64,000 nucleotides of DNA from Carallia brachiata (Eukaryota; Streptophyta; Magnoliopsida; Malpighiales; Rhizophoraceae), in NCBI GenBank assembly GCA_021464245.1, contig JADCRB010000021.1:1469305-1533304 (forward strand). The letters run 5' to 3'. Position numbers and translations under genes: made by a program. Every line of letters begins with the position of its first letter. Position 1 is the stretch's first letter. Below, piece by piece: positions 13,091 through 23,150 of the stretch. The notes beneath the pieces were generated by a model that was given only the letters and a program-made list of their open reading frames with translations, was not told the origin of the DNA and made no database searches.

Positions 13091-16000
13091 TCAAGGGCTA
13101 TAACTAAAATTGCTTGCTCGTTGTCGGATGGCTCGAATGTCATTCAACCCTTCTTCATGGATGCGTGCCAGTGTCTCCAATTCTTTGAACGATAGTTCTT
13201 CCAAGCCGACACCATAGAGGGGAGCATGTTGTGAGAGCTCTTCTCGAAGTGCATCTTCTAGAGATCGAATGTAATTCTGCAAAAGATGAGATAAATTTTA
13301 GTTTTAAAAACACACTTTATTCAATGCAGTAAAAGTTTTTTAGGCTAAAAGTTTGCATTTGTTTTGGGGTTCATCTATAGCATAACTGAGAATGTGTTGC
13401 TCATAACCATGTGTAAAATAAAGTAACCAACTTACTGAAACCCAAGAAGGTTGATGAATAAAACAGACCTGGCAGGCATTCAATTTTGCTTCTATACAAT
13501 CAATGTATGATCTGCATTGTGCAAGCTCCTCTTCCTTCTCCTCTTTGATGGCTGTAATATGTTCAAGTTTCTCTTTCAGCTGCCCAATTTCATCCAATAG
13601 CTTCTGCTGTGTCTTCTCTTGACCCACTATTTCTGAAGCGTATGTCTTCAATTTTTCTTCGATATAATCAATGTTTGTTCTGCAGCGTGCTAGCTCCTCC
13701 TCCTTCTCCTCTTTAATGGCTGAAATATGTTCAACTTCTGAAGCGTGTTTTTTAGATCCCTCTTCCGCTCAGCTTCTACATTTCTTATTTTTGCAATCAG
13801 ACCTTTGTTCTCTTCAAGTATCGCCTGCATAATTAGACATTCCAGTGTTAAAATCATTTTAACTACCAGTAACTTTCAGCATGTTCAGCCCACAGAATTG
13901 AAGTAACAATGCTAGACTGTTAAAAGATGAACACTCTGAAGTTGATTCATAGTTACTAACAGTTAACTAATCAGACTGTAACCCTGTTGATAGCTGTCAC
14001 CCACCAGATGGGCAAGATTTCAGCTGCTGATGAATAAGGCGATTGAAAGTAATTAGATGACAGAATTGTACCAAATTTGCACGATTTTTTTAATGCTTAG
14101 GTCATAATTAGGATCCTCAGTTTACCATGCAGTGTTTCACACAAAGGAAAGCAAATCTTACTTGCTGATCTCCTTACCTGTCAGTGACTAACATCATCCT
14201 TGAGGAAATTCTAGACTAACATCATTATTTTACTATGATTTAAGAGCTGCACAACTAAGAAGTAGAGAATGGCATGAAACAGAATAATTAATGCTCCAGT
14301 ACAATATTAGCAAAAAGCATCATCATTTCATCAACGAACCTAAGTAGACAACTTGTATTTCATGGTCCGTGGCCATATATGTCTCTTAAAAACTCAAAAA
14401 AGCTTCCTATAATTAATGTAAAATCATTACACAAACTTGGAGTTACATTAATCCCTGAATTGGAAAGTGTGATTGCCGAAAATTCACTGTTAGAATACTG
14501 ATATAGTAGGTGGATATGGGCCAATGAGTAGATAGGCCTAGTCTATTGGGCCTTACATGGCTAATAGTGATTAATTAGTTAGATAAACACTTATTTTTCT
14601 CATGATTGTGAAAAACAAGGGATAACAGAATCGAAAAAAATTGGCTGGCGGAGGCCGGTAGATAAGAGAAGTGTCAATAATTCAATAATACGGATTATTT
14701 TTATAATGTCGTTAATTTTTTTTGTAATAAAAAATAACGTGATAATTTTTTATACTATATATTATTAATATTATTATAAAAATAATCAAAATCATTACAT
14801 TATTAATACCCTTTCTCACCGCCTCCTTCTGTTGCTATAGCTGGACCCTAACAAAATATCAGAACCGCATGTTTACAAAAAGACTGGTCAGTCAAGCTCT
14901 CATGTTTTCCGGAAAAGTAACCGCATTACAGAATGCATGGATAATATGGCTTTTACGCTTGATTGGGGCCTGCACTTGTTTGCAGAACCACCAACGGGAG
15001 ATGTCTCACTGCTGCAGCAAGTGGCCTAGGAATGTAGCTACATAGATGTTTTCTTTCTTTATGGTCTAATACCTCCATACTGACCAAAAAAAGAAGAATG
15101 TCAGTTTCTTTCCTTCTCCAGTTCTTCTTCTCTCTCTAGAGTTCTTCTTCTCTCTCTAGATTCTCTCCCTCTAATTACGCTCTTCTCTCTCTCTTTCCTC
15201 ACCTTAATCCCTAATTTTCCTCTTAATCTCTTTGGGTCCTAACATCCACCCAGTGAATCAACTAGCCTATAACTGTAACTGCATTAAGACGCTTCTCTAG
15301 CTACCTTGGAGACCTTAGGTCATGAATTTTTTTTTATTATGACAGCTTAAGAAACTGCCGCACTCACATTCAGATCCACAGAAGAATAAAATTTAGGGTG
15401 ATAAGTCTTCACGAAAGAGCAAAAGATAACAACTCCAGATACAAAGATATAAGCTCACAGTCAGAACTAGATAACAACTCCAGATACAAAGATATAAGCT
15501 CACAGTCAGAACTATGTCACACATAAGTACCTTCAATTCATCACATTTTTGCGAAAGCTGTTTCTCCATATGGCGAAGGCACTCTTGATGATCCTTTTTC
15601 TCCATGGAAAGCTGTTTCTCCATATGGTGAAGGCACTCCTTTTTCTCCGCGGAAAGCTTCGCAAAACGATCTGATTGAAGCTTCAGTTCAGACTGGAAAA
15701 TTTATTCCAAAGATCAGTCACTAAAATCGGGTGCAGATTGCATATTTTACTAGCTAAATCATAAAAAAATATCAGGTACCTGGTAGTTGCAGATAGTAGC
15801 CTCAGATTCGGTCAGCCTAGTCTCAGAGTCGGTCAGCCTAGCCACAGATTCGGTCAGCGTAGCCTCAGATTCAGTCAGCCTAGCCTCAGATTTGGTCAGC
15901 CTTTCTGACATAATTGCCTTCTCTTTACGAATGCCTGAAAGTTCTACCTTGTGCCTTTCTGACATAATTGCCTTCTTTGGTCCGCCTAGCCTAGCCCTCG

Positions 16001-19000
16001 GATTTGGTCAGCCTTTCTAACATAATTGCCTTCTCCTTACGAATATCTGAAAGTTCAGCTTGCTTTTGTTCTTCAATACAAATAATTTCCTCCTTGATGG
16101 TACACAGTTCGTGCCAAATATTGGAATAGTCAGTTTTCGCCTTGACAGCAACATCCTTCATCATGCTAAGAATTGGTCCGACCAACTTGCATTCCCTGTG
16201 AACCAAGGAAGTCAATATATCCAGATGAATTTGGGAACGATGGTCTGAAAGGTTTGTGGCATGGTCAACTAAGATTCCCAGCATCCTCCTGCGGTACTTT
16301 CCCCAGAAAATAGTCGAAATTGTGTATCATAGAACACCTTCAAAAAGCTGTGCACTTTAGGATTTGTGGACTGGGACAATGTTTCAGCAAGAACAAGAAT
16401 GGAGGAAAATACTTTCTCAAGGTATAAGGAAGTTGAGTTCCTTTCTGTATCTTCATGACCACAATTTTCAGTCAAAGGTATTGGATTACTTTGAGTAAGC
16501 CTTTCCATGACTAAGGCCACGATAACATCCTCAATATGTCCATGAACAATACCTTGCTCAAAAGCATGGGAAGCTTCCATAGCAAGGGATGGTGTAGCCA
16601 GCATATCAATCAAGATAATGGTATCAGAAAAATGATAATGTGAATGAATAAGTGACTCGTCTACTGCATGCAGGAAGTTGATTGGACATCTCTCTTTCTT
16701 CATTCACAAACAATTGTCTAGGGTTTGTTACGCAGTTTGTGTCAAGTGCAAAAACAAAATCAATTTCTCTCAGCATCACTTCGGCAATCTTCTGATAACG
16801 ATTTATAGTTTTTCGCAGAATATCCAACAAATAAGGTGATACATCCACTCCAAAATTTCCCACCCTTGCACGAATAGCTCTGGCCTGCAAGGAAAGTTTA
16901 TAGCAAGTCAATGAAAGAAAATGCTCCATAAGATCATCCAATTCTAGATTTTTGGCCTCATACATACAGCTTGAGGAATTTGCTGGCAATGAGATGCAGC
17001 TGCAAACAAGAAGTCAATAGTATATCCCAGCACTTCATTGTTTGAGTCTTCTAAAAGTGGACAAGCTTCATAAAAGATGAGTTCCCAAACTTCATTGTCC
17101 AGTATGAATCTATTAATAGCTGTAAGAACCTGATGAAGCAGATCAGAATAAATATTAAAAAAATAATCATTTCGGACTGTTGAAAATCAATATTGATCAG
17201 ATTCTGAACTCAAATTATTTTAAAATGAAAGATTCCATAGAAATATGGATAATAAATTATTTTTGTTTCTGATTCTCATTTGTTCATGTTTTGCATTTTT
17301 TTTGTCTTGTAAAAAGGGTACTGGGAAAGGTCGATCAGAGGGACCATGAGAATATAAGTGCTTTTCAAAAAAGGTACGTAGTGTAGGGGAAGAAGTAAGA
17401 AATTGCGTAGCTCGCCCCAGCACACCCCCTCTCTGGAACAGGAGGATGAAAGGAACAAACAAGACCCTCACACAGGCGAGCATCTTTAGTGGACATAGGA
17501 ATAAGGTTGGGCGGTCAGATATTATATCAGGTTCTGAAATTGGATATTCAGTGGACAGAAAGGGCCCCGGCTCTTGACAAACCTGACTCTTTGCAACAAT
17601 GTAATTCTTCTTGACTAAATTAAAAAAGCTCAACAGAGCAGGTGAGAGATGGAGTTATTATACTGAAGCACAGAAAAAAGGGATCTTTGAAATGTGACAT
17701 TCCTACTTAGTATGTGTAACATTGGAATCAGGAATTTCTCATCTTCAGCAAAAACAAGCCCAGAGTGGTAACCTGATAAAGGAAAGTTGAGCTTGGGTGT
17801 GCAAAACAACATTGTTTGAGACTAGAGAAATAGGATTGCAGGACAAAAGTAAAGGAACAAAGAAGGTAAACCATTTGAGTGAAATGTTATCAATATGTTG
17901 CACCAAACACAGGATTTCCTCCAAATCATGTGTTTCTTAATAACCCTTGTTATCTTCCAAATGAGGGGAGAAAAAAAAATTCTCAATCACGGTTGGTCTG
18001 CACCGAGAGGTTGCTTCAAGTAATTTTCTATTTGCGCTAGTTGTGGATGAAGTGAGAGGACATATTCACAATGATGATTTCCTGTAATGTGTTATTTACA
18101 GATGAGATCATCCTAGTAGACGAGATTAAGGAAGGGTTAGACTGTAAATTAAAACTATGGAGGGTAACCTCGGAGTATAAAGGTTTGGGTTGAGTCGCAC
18201 AAAAACAAACTATGCATTGTAATTTTAGCAATGCTGGGAACGAGATAGAACACACTATTAGACGACATGGTGCAGAAGTCCTAAGTGCAATCAATTTGAT
18301 TATTAAGGCTTTATAATTCAAAGGAATATAAATATACAGGATGATATTTTCATAGGATAACATCTAAATGACTGAAATGGAGATGTGCGATTGCAGTATT
18401 GTGTGACCACAGTTTCGTGTGAATGCGAAATTCCCATTATAAAAAGGTAAATTTATTGAGTAACGATTTGTCCAGTGATGCTAAATCCCCTTTGTCAAGT
18501 TTTTTCTACAAACATTAGAAGAAAAGGATGGAAATACTAAAAACAATGTCTTACACTTGTTTTCAGGGCAGGCTCTGCATCAACCTTTTGAAGTTGATGT
18601 AGAAGAGCAGAAGCAGCAAGATGATGCTCCGAATGGTTGACTAACTTGGGTAGCAAAAAAACTAGATCTGCTTGCAGATGTCTAGGTGAATTTTTCAGTA
18701 AAAGAAAAACCTTCTTTGCAGATTGGGATCTTTGCATTGGCTCCGAATGCAGTTGTGGAACAGGACCATCTACAGACTTAAGTGAACTAACTATAGTTTG
18801 TAGGAGCTCTTCAGATGGCTCTGGCCATTTAACCTACATAACAGCAATCATCAATTTAGTAACATATAACTGTAAAATGAAAGCTTCAATAGCAGTATTT
18901 CCAACCTCAAAAGCTTGCTTGGATATGTAGTCAGCAGGATGTCTGGAAGATGTTTGTCCAGACATCAGATTCTTGGGCAGATCACTTCTGCTCACAACTG

Positions 19001-22000
19001 AGCATCCAACAGCAGATGGGCCAACGCTGCTGAACTCCTCATCTACCAGAGAACTCGTACAAACCACAGGTCTAGTTGACAAGCGAGGTTCAGATTGGCA
19101 AGCAGATGTACAAATAAGTGCAGAAGGATTTGAACTAGCATCAAAAGAGACATTACTAGAAGAATTTGACGGTTGGCAGCACTTAATTAGAATATCTAAA
19201 AGCAAATTATTTATCATCTGTTGCAGAACTTTAATTCCTGTAGTAATATCAGTAAGATTCTTCTTAGATTCATCTGTCCCATTGTCTACCTTCTTCCCAA
19301 ACATGCTACCAAAAAATTGGTCTTGGCATAGCAGAGACTTAGCTTTAACCGGGTCATCAAGGAACAGACGCATTCCAACCAGAAGTCTAGCTACTGCACT
19401 AGCATCCATCAGGTTTGTCAAATTTGCAAGTAACTGCCCTGAATTATCACAGTCTGAAAGGTAAAGTCCCGTACTCTCAAGAAGCATTTTAAGAATCCCC
19501 TTGCCCTCTTCAGAGTCATAAATTTCCGTGATGTCAATTGGAATGTCATCCTGATCACAGTCCAAAGCCAAACGCTGATAACGAAAAAGCTGAAATTAAG
19601 CCAGTAATAGATGTAACATTAATGGTGAAGGTGACTGCAATAAACAATCTGCAAGTACTTTAAAAAATTGTGGGTGTTTGCTAAAACAAAAGGCAGACAC
19701 TCACTGAACAAGACTAGATTTTCACGACCTCTTAATAAGTGAAATAAGGAAAAGGAAACAATAAAGAACAGTTTCTTTCAGATAAGGAATAAAAAACCGT
19801 TACTTTGGGTCTCTTATTACACTTATTACTTGGGCAACATGGACAAAATTGTCCGTACACCGCCCCCTCCCCCCCCCCCCCCCCCAAGAGGGGCCCCAGG
19901 GATTTGTTTTTCTGCCTCTTTACTTATTACACTGATTATTGTTTCCTGTCTCTATTAACAGGAGAGAAAAAGTTCACCAAAAGCCAATTGCATAGTTTAC
20001 CTTTCTTTATTTTATTGCAATCCTCAGAAACTTTGTACAGAATGAGTCCTAAAACATCGTTATAATCTAATTGATACCATACTAAACACACAATAGTCAC
20101 TGCATCAACTTTCGCTAAAATTCATTTGCCACTGACAAGTAATTTTTCCCATGGAAGCTCAATTACTATTAAGTGCCACTAAAAATGAAGGAAAAGGTTT
20201 GTGGAGATTATCAAAGCCATGATTACTAACCTCAGGCTTTGATAACTCAGGACAGCAATTCAGGATGTCACAAGCAAAATACACTGCATCATGAACAACA
20301 AATCCAGCATTTGGTCCAAGCATGTCTGTCACTTTCATAAGCTGTACGTTGGAATTAGTACTATTCTTCATGCATAGAGAAGATTCCTTCCACACGCTTT
20401 TGGCAGGATCCTTATGATTCACCACAGAAATCCTAAACCAAAAACTCAAATCGCAATCATCCACTGTCGATGGATCCCTTTCCAAGCACATGAATACATT
20501 TTCAGATGACTCATAGACTCCTGCATTACAATGACGAACAAATGAAGTGGTCAGAAATAAAAAATCATCACCCATATGATGCTACACATAAAACCAATAT
20601 TACTTGACCTGCTGTAACAACTCACCAAATCGAAGTTTGCATCCACCAATTTGAAAAAATTCGCTGCATATTTTGAGGGTTGTTGCCATCTTATCTGCCA
20701 TCATATCTTTTAAGGATAAGATGTTTTCAACCTTCCATGAAATTTGCTTTCCTTCTGTACTTATGTCAATCGGGTGAAATTTAGCATCACTGTCAGTAAT
20801 ATCCCTCACAATGAATGTCTCCTTCATTATTCGGACATCGGCAGTGAAGATAACAGTTCCATGATCAAGGTAACCAGAATCCCGATCAAAGAGACTGGTG
20901 AGGGTCATAAATTCAGACCAGCCCCAGTCTTTTGTGGCTTTGGAGTAACGGTTCTGAGATTCTTTCAAGATACTTTTATCTGCTGTCTTGTGATTCACGA
21001 CCTCTAACCGATAAAAAACACAAGAACTATCCCCATTGGATGTGTTTCCCTGATCCCAAACTTCAAGGAATAGTGAAAGGTGGAGTGGCTTTTGCGCTTG
21101 TCCTGGTACCAACAAGATCAAGAAATAGTCACATCAGGTTTCTGCTTTTTAGAAACTTTCATCTACTTGGCTGTAAGATATTCAAATGAACTACAAGTAC
21201 GTTCTTCCTTTTCCAATAACTGGACGATCGTGTCACCACATAGTTCAGTTATTCTGACACCATGGTTTAGAATCAGTGAACTCACCTGGTCCTTGGATCA
21301 GGCTGCCTGTGTAGCTGAAGATTGAACAAAACATTCCGAACAGAATAGCACAGTGTCATTTGGTTCATTATTAAATGTGAAACGGGACATGAATGTGCTA
21401 TTTTTCTTTGTTTGTTACATGAATATGCGATTTTGTTCAGGCCATGAAATAGTTGCAGGCCACACTCAGTTAATAATGGCTATCCTTAAAATATATATAC
21501 ACAACTAAAAACAAGAATCAGTGGAGGGCTACAAAATTACCTCTAGGATAAACTTGCAGACGAAAATTCAGATTTCCAATCTGAAACTTGTTGCTGATTA
21601 TGACCAGACCTGAAATCTTCTTCCTCTTCAAAACATCCTTCAGCTTGGCAAAATTCTCAATCTTCCACACAAATTTTCCACTGCAACCATCATGTTTTTT
21701 TACCACATCAACGGTGCCCTTACTGCCAGATGAGTTCCCAACCCTAAAGACATAATCCCTGTCTCGAAGGGCATTGAAGGACACGCTGATCACCATGGTA
21801 TCCTCTACCAAATACCCTTTGCCAATAAAATCAGACATGGTCATGAACTCATTCCAACCAAGACTGCTGTCGCCTTCATTCGCACCCTGTACGCTAAACC
21901 GCCCATAACCATCTTTCTGAAAATGGTTACCCCCCAGATTTTGATTCAACAACGAAACTCGAAACAAACACCAACAACCCCTATCATGCAACGGAAGCTT

Positions 22001-22750
22001 GTCTGTTTCCTTCACCTCCAAAAATACAGACAAATACTCAACTCCATTAACCACAGATCCATACAAAAGAATCCTGAAATTAGCCTCCCCAAACGAAAGT
22101 TGGGGCTAACTATCTTCAATTTTGTAATCATTTCTTTGAACAACCCAAAATTCTTTATCGTCCAGGTAACCTTACCATCATACACATGCGATTTGCATCA
22201 GCACTATCCCCGGAAACAGACATCAGATCGTTCAAAATACAAATATCAGCACAAACAAGCAAAGAACCATTTCTCAAAACCCGGAATTCGGGTCTAAAAC
22301 AGTCTTGGAAAGAGCAAAATCAGACCATCCAATAGATTTCTTGCTCTTGGTGAATCTATAACCGTTTTCCCGACACAAAGACTGCTTATCATCCAAAAAA
22401 TTAACAATCTTGATCCTATAACAAGCATAGGAATCAAAACTGGATCCACGGGGATTATTAATTACGAGAAACAACGAAATGGTTCCGGGCAAGGCCACAG
22501 CATCGCCTTTTGGGTTCATCAAGAACCGAAAATCAAAACCACCCACTTCAAAATAAGGGCTGCTCAAGGCCTTGGCCTTGATGTTAGGGAAATCTGGGAT
22601 TTCCCATTTGCACAGAGAGGAGTAGTCGGAGCAGCGGTCCACAGCGACGGAAGAAGAATCCCCCGCCGACGTGGATGCCCCCACCGCCGCCGCCGCCGCA
22701 GGCTGCTTTTGAGCTTTGGGTTTTGAGGCTTTTCGCTTGTCGTTTGGCAT
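13091..22750 (-). CDS. large four-MATH-domain (TRAF-like) coiled-coil protein; frame broken at seven points
   Basis: Resembles the plant family of Arabidopsis At2g25320 (from memory). MATH domains bind partner proteins; the exact role here is not known. Ten exons on the minus strand: 22750-21541, 21102-20626, 20520-20231, 19574-18906, 18833-18555, 17129-16968, 16884-15780, 15692-15531, 13824-13469 and 13276-13091. Corrected for small indels they sum to 4899 nt, about 1632 residues, near the family length. In order: an Ala-rich N terminus, four MATH repeats (each starting with a [KV]W-I/V-xNF-like strand, in exons 1-3), an all-helical middle with RLALDCDQDDIPIDITEIYD, then a Ser/Glu/Lys-rich coiled coil ending with SQHAPLYG and ARIHEEG. 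All splice sites are canonical and their phases agree. Frame breaks lie at about 22276-22279, 22175-22176, 22087-22090, 16686-16701, 16293-16294, 15995-15997 and 13748-13753. As given the reading frame is not translatable. Either the sequence has indel errors or this copy is a young pseudogene. Confidence 0.85.
14488..15244. mobile_element. candidate solo LTR (copia-like) in an intron of the MATH gene
   Basis: The segment begins TGTTAGAATACTG and ends GGGTCCTAACA, so its ends are the inverted hexamers TGTTAG/CTAACA with the expected TG...CA. It is flanked by TTCAC (14483-14487) and TCCAC (15245-15249), a plausible 5-bp target duplication with one mismatch. The right part is rich in CT repeats, as in many plant copia LTRs, and includes a 20-nt tandem duplication at about 15119-15158. 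No internal retroelement sequence is present, so a solo LTR left by recombination is the simplest reading. Confidence 0.6.
14665..14818. mobile_element. MITE-like inverted-repeat element nested in the solo LTR
   Basis: Left arm starts GAGAAGTGTCAATAATTC and continues through GGATTATTTTTATAAT. The right arm is its imperfect inverse (ATTATAAAAATAATC ... TATTAATACCCTTTCTC). The whole is about 154 bp, AT-rich and non-coding. An element of similar length with the same AGAAGTGTCAATAAT terminus lies at 47978-48137, so the two appear to be one family. Confidence 0.5.
15426..15515. repeat. 45-bp tandem duplication in an intron
   Basis: Two near-identical copies starting ATAACAACTCCAGATACA, at 15426 and 15471, lie in the intron just downstream of exon 8 of the minus-strand MATH gene. 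Confidence 0.9.
15800..15904 (-). repeat. in-frame 21-bp minisatellite in the MATH-gene coiled coil
   Basis: Five copies of a 21-bp unit (+ strand CCTCAGATTCGGTCAGCCTAG and variants) lie inside exon 7 and encode seven-residue repeats of the type LTESEAR. Seven residues is one heptad, so copy-number change would lengthen the coiled coil without breaking phase. A sixth diverged unit and repeated KEKAIMSER-type blocks lie just upstream in the protein (about 15905-16050). Confidence 0.85.
17220..17600. other. compositionally distinct block in a MATH-gene intron
   Basis: Within the 1.4-kb intron between exons 5 and 6, the part from about 17380 to 17600 is clearly richer in G+C than the surrounding intron. 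A minus-strand open frame of 137 codons (17220-17633) spans the block. No family was recognised. It could be a transposon or organelle-derived insertion, or chance. Confidence 0.3.
19860..19890. repeat. poly-C tract in a MATH-gene intron
   Basis: A run of about 18 consecutive C residues at about 19868-19885 is followed by AAGAGGGGCCCC. It lies between exons 3 and 4. Such tracts are hard to sequence, which bears on the frame breaks in this gene. Confidence 0.85.
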
Positions 22751-22868
22751 TTTTTTGGTTTCGTCTTTTTTTGAAATTTTTTTTCTTTTTTTTTTTTTTT
22801 TTGGCTTTCAGTTCCTAAATCTCTACTCAGTTCTCTCTCTCAATATCAGTTTGCATGTGAGATTTGAT

Positions 22869-23150
22869 GTGTATATATCGATGTATATATAGAGAGAGAC
22901 TGTGAGGGTTTTGGAAGAGGAACTGAGATGTTAGGTGTGGATTTTTGGCCAGTGGAGAAGGAGGGAAAAACTGAAAGGCCAGCGGTGGGGCCCACAGAAA
23001 ATTAGTTGGATGATTGTGAGGATGACACGTGGCCATAGGTGTGAGTGGGAAGCAAGAAACTTTTTAGAGGCCGTTGGGAATGGGGGGAAGCGTTTCTGGC
23101 CTTTTCTGACACAAAAGTCAACTTTATTCAAACACGTCTTCATCCACGTG
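22869..23150 (-). promoter_or_regulatory. probable promoter of the MATH gene: TATA run, site-II/TCP-like motif, two G-boxes
   Basis: Upstream of the minus-strand ATG at 22750 there is a TATA-like run at about 22871-22892. The palindrome GTGGGGCCCAC lies at about 22985-22995; it contains GGGCCC and resembles a TCP or site-II element. Two CACGTG G-boxes lie at 23026-23031 and 23145-23150. The leader next to the ATG is A-rich on the coding strand. The motifs are seen; their function is inferred from known bZIP/bHLH and TCP binding preferences. Confidence 0.5.

Noticed and set aside
16960..16984. Minus-strand reading from 16989 as a separate protein start (MPANSSSC...)
   Set aside because: The frame crosses an intron; the true exon 6 ends at 16968 with a GTATGT donor and exon 7 starts at 16884.
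18973..19464. 163-codon + strand open frame
   Set aside because: It is the antisense shadow of MATH-gene exon 4, whose minus-strand frame matches the family.
22066..22200. Apparent intron in exon 1 of the MATH gene between 22176 and about 22070
   Set aside because: A GTAAGG donor and a TTTCAG acceptor exist, but the sequence between them encodes the start of the second MATH domain (G-K-V-T-W-T-I-K-N-F) and the splice phase would not fit. Two one-base indels explain it better.
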